DNA of 58,418 nt from Prochlorococcus sp. AG-315-B03. Its GTDB lineage: Bacteria; Cyanobacteriota; Cyanobacteriia; PCC-6307; Cyanobiaceae. Within the stretch, counting starts at the first letter, position 1, and every line of letters starts with the position of its first letter. The position numbers were made by a program, and so were the translations under genes. The stretch covers positions 1 to 58,418 of the forward strand of contig QBWA01000003.1 in assembly GCA_003283745.1 (NCBI GenBank), in the 5' to 3' direction. The notes under the pieces are model-generated. The model was not told where the DNA came from and made no database searches. It saw only the letters and a list, made by a program, of their open reading frames with translations. Positions 13,122 to 22,877 of the stretch are shown here, one piece after another.

Positions 13122-13229
13122 ATCATATTTAGGTTATTACAATTTAGATATTATTACAACATATAGTAAAACTTAGCTTTATAAAAAAAACTCAAATTAA
13201 CGATCATAAATCTAAAAGTTAGTACTATA

Positions 13230-13703
13230 TTATGATATGTGTAACCCAATCCTCTCAAAAGATAGCAATAGCGGATCAACTAAATCATGAAAAAAACTTC
13301 CGCTAAAAACAAATATAAAAGAAAAGCCAGAAAGAAGACATAGAGAAATAAAGTATCTTACATAACCAGTTCTTCTTTTTAATGATATATATGAAGTCAA
13401 CATTACTATTAAAGAAGTCAAACCAAATGCTATAGAGGCCAATAATGCTGAACTATCTATATATAAGTTGAAGTCATTTTTCAATAATCCAAATCCTAAA
13501 AGAGGCGATATAGTCCCAGAAATATGTTTTTCAAATAAAACAAAGCTAAACAAAGTTGAAAAAACTATACTAAATATAAATAACAGGGATATAGGCTTAG
13601 TTAACCTATTCATAGTCCTGCCAAAACTAACTAGTAGAATTGCTATAAAAATCGATAAAAACAATGGAAGGGCTGGAATCAGCCAGGAAAGACTTAAGAG
13701 CAT
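13230..13703 (-). pseudogene. ndhF: truncated NAD(P)H-quinone oxidoreductase subunit 5 (NdhF) N-terminal fragment
   Basis: LSWLIPALPLFLSIFIAILLVSFGRTMNRLTKPISLLF...YIDSSALLASIAFGLTSLIVMLTSYISLKRRTGYVRYF resembles the NdhF N-terminus; the ORF stops (FERIGLHIS*) at the position of the conserved WELVG motif. Confidence 0.65.
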
Positions 13704-14104
13704 AGTTATTAAACAACCCTATTTATAATAGTTGCATTCTCCTGAATCAGCTCCTTAGTCCAGCTTAAATCAATTAAATAATAGACAAGTTTTAATTGGT
13801 TTACGATATTCATAAGTTCATAGTAATTAACTAATTATCAATAAGAATTTTACTTAGATAAAAGTATAAAATTCAATAGGAAAACAAAACTTAATAACAG
13901 AGGTAAAAAGATATGCTATTGATATCGACATAATTCATATTATTTCTAAAAATACATTTGCTATTTCTTAAACAAGAAATATATAATTTCTCAGGAAAAC
14001 TAGAAATTCTAAATGAAGTTAAGAATCATCAATTCCACAAAAAATAATTTTTCACTATAATTTAAAGAAATAGTTTATAGTTAGATAACCTCTTTCATTC
14101 CAGA

Positions 14105-14392
14105 ATGTCCGACCAGAACTTTGACGATAAGAATAAGGAGACAAATATGTCTGAACCTGAATCAATTTCATCAACTGAAGAGTCTCAAAAAATCATAAAA
14201 AATACTACTTCAAGTTCAGATCCTAAGTGGATTAATAACAGAGGTGAGGAAGTAAAAGAAGTCTTTGGTTTTAATGAGAATGCAGAATTAGTCAATGCGA
14301 GAGTTGCGATGATTGGATTCGTAATGCTAATCATTACTGAGCTTGCATTTGGAGGAGAAGCAGCAACTAAAAGTATTTTTGGAATAAACTAA
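14105..14392 (+). CDS. high-light-inducible (Hli/CAB-like) protein with acidic/Ser-rich N-terminal extension
   Basis: C-terminal ENAELVNARVAMIGFVMLIITELAFGG, Hli motif ExxNxRxAMIGF. Confidence 0.85.
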   Translation: MSDQNFDDKNKETNMSEPESISSTEESQKIIKNTTSSSDPKWINNRGEEVKEVFGFNENAELVNARVAMIGFVMLIITELAFGGEAATKSIFGIN

Positions 14393-14451
14393 AAATCAGA
14401 AATAATTAGTTTATATTAAGGCGTATATAGACTTTCTTATCTAATTTGACT

Positions 14452-14667
14452 ATGAATAAAACAACATTTATTGGCATTTCCTATGTGTCTTTCTGGGTAA
14501 TCGTTTGGGGAACTATAGGATCTATAATTGATTTCTATCTACTTGAATCAGTTATTTATATTCCAGGTTCGATCGGACAATACTCAACATTCTCTATTAC
14601 TGCAGTTTTTTCAATTGTTGTAGCTTTAATTTTATTTCCTAATATTAAAAACAGATTTATTAATTAG
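14452..14667 (+). CDS. small two-TM hypothetical protein
   Basis: MNKTTFIGISYVSFWVIVWGTIGSIIDFYLLES...; ATG at 14452 (TTG at 14446). Confidence 0.55.
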   Translation: MNKTTFIGISYVSFWVIVWGTIGSIIDFYLLESVIYIPGSIGQYSTFSITAVFSIVVALILFPNIKNRFIN

Positions 14668-14927
14668 TATCGGTAACGTTTTAAAACTTTTGAGGGTTGA
14701 TCATTAACCCCCACCTTAAATAGCAACCATTGTTTAGTTTCTAAATCATGGTCACAACCCAATCCATCTAATTCAATAGATTCCATCCGCATGTCATAAT
14801 GACATTGCTGATCAGCCTCAAAAGCTGATTTATATCCATAAAGATAAGATATCGCCCCAAAAATAATTGCAAATAAAGAAATAATAATAATAGTTATTTT
14901 CATAAATGGAGGGAAGCTATCGAACAT
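14664..14927 (-). CDS. small hypothetical membrane-anchored protein
   Basis: N-terminal TM (MKITIIIISLFAIIFGAISYLYG) followed by a soluble tail. Confidence 0.5.
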   Translation of the reverse strand: MFDSFPPFMKITIIIISLFAIIFGAISYLYGYKSAFEADQQCHYDMRMESIELDGLGCDHDLETKQWLLFKVGVNDQPSKVLKRYRY

Positions 14928-15180
14928 ATTATCTTAAACAATAGCTAAAGAATCACTACCATTCAATCCCTTTTAAGGCAATCATCAATTAATTTATAAT
15001 AGTTTATAGACTGGCTACTAAACTGTTAACTAACTAGAGATATCAATCTAAAATAATTAATTAATGCAATATTTCAAACATAACTCAATTTTTAGATACA
15101 CTATTAAAAAAAACTAATCCTTCAAACTTATCTAAAATCTTAAAATATTGGTTTTCAATAGATATCAAACTCAAACAAAG

Positions 15181-15453
15181 TTAGCGACCAACATTATAAA
15201 TAAAATCCTGAAATGCAGGACTATAAAAGTATAGTATTACACTTAAAACCAGTAAAACATTCAATCCAACTACAATAGAACCTATCACAACTCTCTGACG
15301 CTTACCAGGTAATTTGTATTTCAATCCACCAGGTAAATTTACAACTACATCTGGGTCGACTTGTGTTTTGAACTTTCTTTGTTTTTCTTGATTTTTATCA
15401 GTTTTTTTTGATTTATTCTTTGAGTTATTGGAATTAGAAGCTTTTGATCCCAT
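15181..15453 (-). CDS. conserved hypothetical single-TM protein
   Basis: Basic N-terminus, VVVNLPGGLKYKLPGKRQRVVIGSIVVGLNVLLVLSVILYF; complete ORF. Confidence 0.6.
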   Translation of the reverse strand: MGSKASNSNNSKNKSKKTDKNQEKQRKFKTQVDPDVVVNLPGGLKYKLPGKRQRVVIGSIVVGLNVLLVLSVILYFYSPAFQDFIYNVGR

Positions 15454-15605
15454 TTTCCTTGTTAGAAGGCATTCTTCATTTATTATATATTCAGCTTACT
15501 TATATAAGTCGGCTAGAAAGGTATATTGTCCCAGAATTTCACATTAGAGTCATAAAAACCTATTCATAGATAGAGACAACATTATTCAATTTATTAAAGG
15601 TTTAT

Positions 15606-15941
15606 CTAACAATATTTCTTCACAGCCTTAACAATATTATATGTCTTCTTTTTTTTTAAATTATTATTCATAGCCATTAACAAGTTTGCTTCTAATCCAA
15701 GAAGTCTAGTTTGACATGGGAAATCTTTATCGTTTTCAGCTTCTACTTGGTAAGAATGTATTCTTACTAATGACTCTTTACAGTCACTTAAATCAAGGAG
15801 GCATCTATCAACTAAAAGATTAATCTCATGATTGTTTTCTAAACCAGCAAAGACAAGTCCAGAAGAAAAGAAAGACAAATAAATAGTTAAAAGATAAAAG
15901 AACCTTTTCCTCTTAAAAAAGTACATTACCAATACAGACAT
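15606..15941 (-). CDS. hypothetical secreted/anchored small protein with four Cys
   Basis: Signal-like N-terminus KRKRFFYLLTIYLSFFSSGLVFAG, then four Cys in the mature region. Confidence 0.5.
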   Translation of the reverse strand: MSVLVMYFFKRKRFFYLLTIYLSFFSSGLVFAGLENNHEINLLVDRCLLDLSDCKESLVRIHSYQVEAENDKDFPCQTRLLGLEANLLMAMNNNLKKKKTYNIVKAVKKYC

Positions 15942-15998
15942 CTTCAGTAATTAAAAGGTTTTTTAGTCTTAAATTGAATCTAATACATCAACTTAAAA

Positions 15999-16030
15999 CA
16001 AAAAAAGGACCCATCGAAATGAGAGCCCTT
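15999..16030 (-). terminator. Rho-independent terminator of the HU gene
   Basis: On minus strand AAGGGCTC TCATTTCGAT GGGTCCTT TTTTT: 8-bp stem including G-U pairs followed by a T run, just downstream of the HU stop. Confidence 0.65.
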
Positions 16031-16077
16031 ATGAAAACAGATTTGAAAGCATACTTTAGAAGTAGCAAATCAAAAAC

Positions 16078-16353
16078 TTATCCCTGAACACGGTCCTTGA
16101 ATAACTTTCCTGCTGTAAATGCTGGAACCCGTTTTGCTGGGATGGCGATCTTTTCTCCAGTCTTGGGGTTAAGTCCCTGACGTGCGGAACGGTCGCGAGG
16201 TTCAAAAGAACCAAAACCCAAAATGGAGACTTTTTTGCCCTCCACTACAGAGTCAATAATTGTGTCTATGGCGGCATCGACAACCAGAGATACATCTGTC
16301 TTGGTTAGCTCGGTACGAGCTGCAACCAAGTTAACTAGATCTGCTTTGTTCAT
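16078..16353 (-). CDS. hup: DNA-binding protein HU
   Basis: MNKADLVNLVAARTELTK...VSILGFGSFEPRDRSARQGLNPKTGEKIAIPAKRVPAFTAGKLFKDRV. Confidence 0.97.
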   Translation of the reverse strand: MNKADLVNLVAARTELTKTDVSLVVDAAIDTIIDSVVEGKKVSILGFGSFEPRDRSARQGLNPKTGEKIAIPAKRVPAFTAGKLFKDRVQG

Positions 16354-16955
16354 TGGAAACTGTTGTATTTAGCAGAGAGTGTTAGGAACCAAAACCAATA
16401 TGGAATTAGTTTCCAGAAACCTCAATCATGCTAATGGTATGGAGCAAATCACTTAACGGCAACCTAAAGAGCCTGTGGCAGAAAGCTTTTTACCAAAGAA
16501 TAGGGGGTTTCCTGTCGATTTAACAATCGATTAATGATTAACGAACTTAGGCTTTTCCAAAATAAAAACGACTCCTCTTTCTCATGAAAAGTCAATAAGA
16601 GAAAGCTATCTGGAATGATTAAATTTATATTTTCATCTAAACTATTTTTATTGCTAGAGCAAAAAAAAATCCTATTAGAGCCAAAAGAAGATAATCAAAT
16701 AAAAATCAAAGGAATTTAACAAACGTGCGCAGAACAGAACATTACAAGGATAAGAAGCTCATAAAGGAAACCTTAGAGGTCTAACTGCAAAAGCATTAAT
16801 CAAGCGTATTTCAACTTAAATGAGGAGGGGAAGAGAAATCCTCATCTAAAATTCTCCGAAAAGAGAAATTGTCTTCAGAAGACAATTTCGTCGTCAATAT
16901 CATTGTTAAAACAAACGAAACGCCTAAGTTGGTTTAAATCTTTCAGTTTGCTAAT

Positions 16956-19037
16956 TTGAAGGGCAGGACGGCCAAAGTTAAGATTGGTTCGCCTTGGCCT
17001 CTTGGCAGCTCTTTGACTCCTGATGGGGTCAATTTTTCTATAGCTGCCCCATACGCATCAAATATAGACTTACTTATATTTGAAAATGAACACGAAGATT
17101 ATCCCAATCAAATAGTCTCTTTAAGCGAAAAAAACAGGTCAGGGGATTACTGGCACGTTGAGATAGAAGGACTTAATGAAGGGATTTTATATGGGTATAA
17201 AATATTTGAAGATCATAAAAATAATGTAAAAAATAATAATGATAATAATCTAATTTTAGATCCTTGTTCTAGAGCTATTACTGGTTGGGAAACATACAGA
17301 AGAGCTAAAGATAAAGAAGTAAAGAATGGCTATAGACATCGTCTTAAGGGAGTAGTTACTAAAAGAGATTATTTTGATTTCCAATCTCATCCCAGACCAA
17401 AGCATAAATGGAGTAAAACAATTATTTATGAATTACATGTTGGAGGATTTACTAAGAATCCAGATTCTAATATTAATGACAATAAGAAAGGGACATTTAT
17501 CGGTTTAATTGAGAAGATTCCATATTTAAAAAGCCTTGGAATAACAACTATTGAACTTCTTCCAGTATTTGCCTTTGATATATTTGATGCCCCAATAGGT
17601 GTTGAAAACTACTGGGGTTATAGCCCTATAAACTGGTTTACACCGCATCAAGATTTTGTCATAGGGAAAGATCCTTTAGAGGCACGTAATCAGTTCAGAG
17701 AATTGATAGCGAATTGTCATGATAATGATTTAGAAGTTTTGCTAGATGTCGTCTATAATCACACCACTGAAGGCAATCAAAATGGACCAATCATCAGCTG
17801 GAAAGGTTTAGGCAAAACTTACTATCATCAAGATCAAAATGAGCATTATCAAGATGTAACTGGATGTGGAAATACTATCGCCGCAAATCGTCCCTTATCT
17901 AGAAGATTAATACTGGAATCATTGCGATGTTGGGCAATAGAACTTGGAGTGGATGGATTTCGTTTTGATTTAGGTATTGCGTTAAGTAGAGGCGAAAATC
18001 TAATACCTCTTGAGTCACCACCACTTTTTGAAGAAATTGAAGCTGATCCGATACTTAGTGAAATTAAATTAATTAGTGAGCCATGGGATTGCGGCGGACT
18101 TTATAAACTTGGAGACTTCCCTGCTCAAAGGTTCAGGACCTGGAACGGACATTTTAGGGACGATATTAGAAGGTTTTGGAAAGGAGAAAAAAATACTACA
18201 TGGGCATTAAAAGATAGGTTGGTTGGCAGTAAATCACTTTATAAAGATTCAAAATTTGCTCATAATTATACAATTAATTTTCTAACATCACATGATGGAT
18301 TTACTTTAAATGATCTAGTTAGTTTTAATAAAAAACATAATCTTGCCAATGGAGAGAACAATAGAGATGGAGAGAACCATAACAATAGTTGGAATAATGG
18401 AGTAGAAGGCCCAACTACAGATAAACAAATAAACAACTTAAGAAAAAAACACCAAAAAAATCTTTTTTCATCACTTCTACTTTCCCCTGGAATACCTATG
18501 CTTTTAATGGGAGATGAAATAGGAAGAAGTCAAGGGGGGAACAACAACGCTTGGTGTCAAAATAATCAAATTGGTTGGATGAGTTGGTGTCCTGATGATT
18601 GTGATCAAGACTTAAAGGAATTTATAAGGAAATTAATAAATATTAGGAAGCAATTACCTGAATTCTTTAGCCCTAAGTTTATTTATGATTCTTACTTTTC
18701 AAAACCAAAATCTCAAATAAATGATTTCTGGATTCAATGGCATGGGGTAAAGGTGAACAAACCTGATTGGAGCAGCTGGTCGCATACTCTTGGATATAGC
18801 ATAAACAAAAATGATGAAGGTTCAGCTCTTTGGATAGGCTGCAATGCATATAAAGAATCTATGATTTTTGAATTACCTTCGCCAACTTCAGCATGGAAAA
18901 AGTGTATAGATACCTCTGCTATTAAGACAAAAAAAATCCCAACAAAACCTTTAGCTAGTCAATGCTCGATTCAAATTGAAAGCCATAGTCTAGTTCTGCT
19001 CTTGACAAGTGAGTATTCAAGAAAAATCAGACTATGA
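16956..19037 (+). CDS. glgX: glycogen debranching enzyme / isoamylase (GlgX-type)
   Basis: GSPWPLGSSLTPDGVNFSIAA, YELHVGGFT, LLDVVYNHTTEGNQNGP, DGFRFDLGIAL, SEPWDCGG, FLTSHDGFTL; TTG start. Confidence 0.93.
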   Translation: MKGRTAKVKIGSPWPLGSSLTPDGVNFSIAAPYASNIDLLIFENEHEDYPNQIVSLSEKNRSGDYWHVEIEGLNEGILYGYKIFEDHKNNVKNNNDNNLILDPCSRAITGWETYRRAKDKEVKNGYRHRLKGVVTKRDYFDFQSHPRPKHKWSKTIIYELHVGGFTKNPDSNINDNKKGTFIGLIEKIPYLKSLGITTIELLPVFAFDIFDAPIGVENYWGYSPINWFTPHQDFVIGKDPLEARNQFRELIANCHDNDLEVLLDVVYNHTTEGNQNGPIISWKGLGKTYYHQDQNEHYQDVTGCGNTIAANRPLSRRLILESLRCWAIELGVDGFRFDLGIALSRGENLIPLESPPLFEEIEADPILSEIKLISEPWDCGGLYKLGDFPAQRFRTWNGHFRDDIRRFWKGEKNTTWALKDRLVGSKSLYKDSKFAHNYTINFLTSHDGFTLNDLVSFNKKHNLANGENNRDGENHNNSWNNGVEGPTTDKQINNLRKKHQKNLFSSLLLSPGIPMLLMGDEIGRSQGGNNNAWCQNNQIGWMSWCPDDCDQDLKEFIRKLINIRKQLPEFFSPKFIYDSYFSKPKSQINDFWIQWHGVKVNKPDWSSWSHTLGYSINKNDEGSALWIGCNAYKESMIFELPSPTSAWKKCIDTSAIKTKKIPTKPLASQCSIQIESHSLVLLLTSEYSRKIRL

Positions 19038-19049
19038 GTCAAAAAATAA

Positions 19050-19120
<71 letters not shown>

Positions 19121-19211
19121 GCTAAAGAAAGTAAGATTTATCTAACTTTGGATAAATCTTTAATTTAGCTTTATCCATTATTACCCTGCACCCCCCCCTA
19201 TCTCAAAAAGA

Positions 19212-20612
19212 TTGAAGAAGTCCATAACGATTAACGAAAGAAACCGTCTAAGGCTAATGGTCTCCTATGGCATGGGAGATGCTGGAACTGGGTTAGCAGC
19301 TATACAACTTGGGACTTATCTATTTCTCTTTTTTACCTGCGCAGCAGGCATTCCTGCCTTCATCGCAGGCTCACTTCTTATGGTTTCAAAGCTTTGGGAT
19401 GCTTTAAATGATCCATTAATTGGATGGATGAGTGATCATACTCAAACGAGATGGGGTCCAAGACTTCCTTGGATGATTGGAGGGGCACTTCCTCTAGGTT
19501 TATTCCTTGCAGCAATGTGGTGGGTTCCTCCTGGAGCAATAGAAACAAAAACCACTTATTACATCTTCGTAGCAATCCTTTTAATGACAGCCTATACAGC
19601 TGTCAATTTACCTTTCGCTGCATTATCAACAGAACTCACAGACGATACAGCTGTAAGGACACGACTAAATGCAGCTAGATTCACAGGATCGATAATAGCT
19701 GGGACGACTGGATTAATCGTTGCTGCTGGTTTGTTATCAAAAGGTGTTGAAGGTTATATTTCCATGGGCAGGATTACAGGATTTATAGCTACTTTTACAA
19801 CTTTAATTGCTTGCTGGGGACTTGCTCCATTTGCGAAAAGAGCAAGGAGGCCGATTTCGCAATCCGAACCTTTTAAACAACAATTAAATAGGGTTTTAAA
19901 TAATAGTCTTTTTATAAGAATAATAGGGCTTTATTTACTACTTTGGTGTGGGCTTCAATTAATGCAAACAGTGTCATTAATTTACCTTGAACAAGTAATG
20001 CTTGTTCCTATTGAGATTTCAAAATGGATTCCTATTCCATTTCAAATTAGTACACTTTTAGGTTTACAGTATTGGAGTTTCTATTCAAATAAATTTGGAA
20101 GGATATCTGCTCTTTTTAAAGGAGGAAAAATATGGATAGCAGCTTGTCTAATTGCAATGATTTTACCACCTTTATCAGGTGGGTTAGATATGAGTAATAT
20201 ATTTTTAATTAATAATAGTGAGAGTATAAAAATGATAATTCTTTTGATGACAATTTTGTTCGTTGGGTTTGGAGCATCAACTGCCTACCTCATTCCATGG
20301 TCATTACTCCCTGATGCTATAGATAAAGATCCAGAGAAGCCTGCAGGTATATATACGGCATGGATGGTTTTTGTTCAGAAGATTGGGATTGGTTTAAGCG
20401 TTCAATTACTTGGATTACTTTTATCTTTAGCAGGATATAAATCTTCAACTAACTGCTCTACAATAATTGGAGGAATAGATCAACCCTCGACAGCAATTAT
20501 TACAATTAGATTGTGTATGGGATTAATCCCTTCTCTACTCGTAGCAGCCGGCTTGATCACTATGAGACCTTGGAAATACATAGATTTTGAACCTAAAAGA
20601 ATAAGTTCATGA
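19212..20612 (+). CDS. glcH: GPH-family sugar:cation symporter (MelB-like; candidate glucose transporter GlcH)
   Basis: 12-TM MFS-like; YGMGDAGTGLAAIQLGTYLFLFFT, SKLWDALNDPLIGWMSDHTQTRWGPRLPWM signature; TTG start. Confidence 0.8.
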   Translation: MKKSITINERNRLRLMVSYGMGDAGTGLAAIQLGTYLFLFFTCAAGIPAFIAGSLLMVSKLWDALNDPLIGWMSDHTQTRWGPRLPWMIGGALPLGLFLAAMWWVPPGAIETKTTYYIFVAILLMTAYTAVNLPFAALSTELTDDTAVRTRLNAARFTGSIIAGTTGLIVAAGLLSKGVEGYISMGRITGFIATFTTLIACWGLAPFAKRARRPISQSEPFKQQLNRVLNNSLFIRIIGLYLLLWCGLQLMQTVSLIYLEQVMLVPIEISKWIPIPFQISTLLGLQYWSFYSNKFGRISALFKGGKIWIAACLIAMILPPLSGGLDMSNIFLINNSESIKMIILLMTILFVGFGASTAYLIPWSLLPDAIDKDPEKPAGIYTAWMVFVQKIGIGLSVQLLGLLLSLAGYKSSTNCSTIIGGIDQPSTAIITIRLCMGLIPSLLVAAGLITMRPWKYIDFEPKRISS

Positions 20613-21358
20613 ATAATTCACCTCGCTGGCTTCGGAGATTTGGCAGCAGCCTTTTAATTGGAGGTCAAGCAATAACTTCAATATCTAAAGGGAAAATAAA
20701 CAAGTCAGATTTACTTGATCAATTAATGGAAGCTGGTCCAGGAAGCTTCTTAATTGTTCTAATTACAGGTATTGCCGCTGGAACTGTTTTTAATATCCAA
20801 GTCGCTGCAGAATTAAGTAAGCAAGGATTAGGCTCCCAAGTTGGTGGTCTTCTAGCAATAGGGATGGCAAGAGAAATAGCACCCTTGCTTACCGCAACCC
20901 TTCTTACAGGAAAAGTAGCAACTGCTTATGCTGCACAAATAGGAACTATGAAAGTAACAGAGCAAATTGATGCCATCACAATGTTAAGAACTGATCCAGT
21001 TGAATATCTTGTTGTTCCCAGGCTTTTTTCAATGGTTATTATGGCACCCATACAATGCTTGCTGTTTTTTTCTGTTGCTTTATATAGCGGTCAAGTAAGT
21101 AGCACTATTCTTTACCAAATACCTCCAAGTATTTTTTTTAATTCAGTCAGAGAATGGTTAATCACCTCTGATTTACCATTTATGCTTATAAAGGCATTGG
21201 TTTTTGGTCTTTTGATAGCAATCATTGCTTGCGGATGGGGACTCACAACTAAAGGTGGTCCAAAAGAAGTTGGATCAAGTACAACTGGTGCTGTGGTAAT
21301 GACATTAATAACAGTATCCTTAATGGATGTTTTACTTACACAAATTCTTTTTGGCTAA
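20609..21358 (+). CDS. mlaE: MlaE/YrbE-family ABC transporter permease
   Basis: MAREIAPLLTATLLTGKVATAYAAQIGTMKVTEQIDAITMLRTDPVEYLVVPR signature. Confidence 0.9.
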   Translation: MNNSPRWLRRFGSSLLIGGQAITSISKGKINKSDLLDQLMEAGPGSFLIVLITGIAAGTVFNIQVAAELSKQGLGSQVGGLLAIGMAREIAPLLTATLLTGKVATAYAAQIGTMKVTEQIDAITMLRTDPVEYLVVPRLFSMVIMAPIQCLLFFSVALYSGQVSSTILYQIPPSIFFNSVREWLITSDLPFMLIKALVFGLLIAIIACGWGLTTKGGPKEVGSSTTGAVVMTLITVSLMDVLLTQILFG

Positions 21359-21792
21359 TGGCAATTCCTGTTAAAAAAGAAAATGAAAAAGAAAGTGTGA
21401 TTCTTTCACCTTCTTATCGATTACCTTTAGTAATCATATTTATTGGTATACCTTTTTTATTAATACCATTTAGTCCCTGGCCAACAATTATAATTAGCAG
21501 TTTTGGTCTTTTCCTTTTACTACAATCTTTTACTTTAAGATTGAAATTTACAAAGAATGATTTGATAGTGATTCAATTGGGACGCGAATTGCGTAGATTC
21601 CCTTTTAATAAATGGATTGCATGGCGAATCTTGTTACCTCAATTACCAGGGTTACTTTATTTCAGAGAAGAAGCAAGCCCTCATCTTTTACCGATACTTT
21701 TCCAGCCCAAGTCATTAGAGAAACAACTTCGGTTAAGAGTTAAAGATTTAGAAATAAATAAATCTTTAATATCAAGCCCATCAGAAAATTAA
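21358..21792 (+). CDS. DUF3119-like conserved cyanobacterial protein
   Basis: Two TMs plus LRRFPFNKWIAWRILLPQLPGLLYFREE; overlaps the upstream stop by 1 nt. Confidence 0.7.
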   Translation: MAIPVKKENEKESVILSPSYRLPLVIIFIGIPFLLIPFSPWPTIIISSFGLFLLLQSFTLRLKFTKNDLIVIQLGRELRRFPFNKWIAWRILLPQLPGLLYFREEASPHLLPILFQPKSLEKQLRLRVKDLEINKSLISSPSEN

Positions 21793-21809
21793 TCAAAATT
21801 TATTGAAAT

Positions 21810-22856
21810 ATGGAAACTGAAGAAAACCCGTCTCCAAAGAAAAAAGAATCAGATAAGACTTCTGAGAGCTCTTATTCTCAAAAAGAATTATCCAAAGTTT
21901 CTCAAGAAGAAAATCCAATATCCATTCAAAAAAAAGACTTAAAGTCCCCTAATAAAAAAGTTCCAACAAAGAATCAAGATGTTACTTCAGCAAATATAGA
22001 ACCCTTTTTAAACCTTGCACTTAAGGAACTTAAGATTAATCGAGACAAATTAGAAAACGAATTAAAAGAACTCTACATCCAAAAATCAAAAGTTGAAAAT
22101 GAGCTTAAAAGTTCATTTTCTGGACAGTCCGATGCTATTGCAAGAAAAGTAAAAGGTTTTCAAGAATATTTAACTGGTGCATTACAGGATTTAACCCAAT
22201 CAGCAGAGCAACTAGATCTAGTTGTTCCTCCAGTTATTGTTACTCCTTCTCCCCTTGATGAGAATCAAAAATCAGATATACCAAAAGAGGAAGAAATAGT
22301 TACAGCCATATCCGATACCTTCAAGCCTGATGAGAAATTAATAAGAAATTGTTTTAAACAATTTTTACAACAGCCCGATTTCTATGCTGAGCCTTGGCAA
22401 TTAAGAAGAAGTCTTGAAACAAAAGATATAGAAATACTTGAAGATTGGTTCTTCAATATGGGTGGAAGAGGAGCTCAACCTAGCTTGGGGAATAGATCCA
22501 AAAATGTCAAAGTTTCTGCAGGTCTTATTTCAATTCTTGGAGAACTCTACGGTGAGCAATTTCAAACACTTATTTTAGCAAGTCAACCTGAACGTTTGGG
22601 GGAGTGGAGGAGAGGCCTTCAAGATGCCTTAGGACTTAATCGTGAAGATTTTGGACCTAATAGTGGAATTGTTCTTTTCGAGAGACCCGATAGCTTAATT
22701 GAACGAGCAGATCGTTTAGAAGAAAGAGGCGATTTACCTTTAATAATTATCGATGCAGCAGAAATAAATGTAGAGATTCCAATTCTTCAGTTCCCAATAT
22801 GGATTGCTTTCGCCGCAAGTCCTAATGAGATGTTAGAAGAAGGGGAATTACAATAA
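21810..22856 (+). CDS. DUF3086-like conserved cyanobacterial protein
   Basis: Coiled-coil N-terminus; QAERLGEWRRGLQDALGL-like segment ASQPERLGEWRRGLQDALGLNREDFG. Confidence 0.75.
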   Translation: METEENPSPKKKESDKTSESSYSQKELSKVSQEENPISIQKKDLKSPNKKVPTKNQDVTSANIEPFLNLALKELKINRDKLENELKELYIQKSKVENELKSSFSGQSDAIARKVKGFQEYLTGALQDLTQSAEQLDLVVPPVIVTPSPLDENQKSDIPKEEEIVTAISDTFKPDEKLIRNCFKQFLQQPDFYAEPWQLRRSLETKDIEILEDWFFNMGGRGAQPSLGNRSKNVKVSAGLISILGELYGEQFQTLILASQPERLGEWRRGLQDALGLNREDFGPNSGIVLFERPDSLIERADRLEERGDLPLIIIDAAEINVEIPILQFPIWIAFAASPNEMLEEGELQ

Positions 22857-22877
22857 TAAACAAGTATTGAATTTTTT

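Noticed and set aside
13468-13728. 86-aa plus-strand ORF antisense to the ndhF fragment
   Set aside because: The minus strand has clear NdhF similarity; the plus-strand product is low-complexity and unrecognisable.
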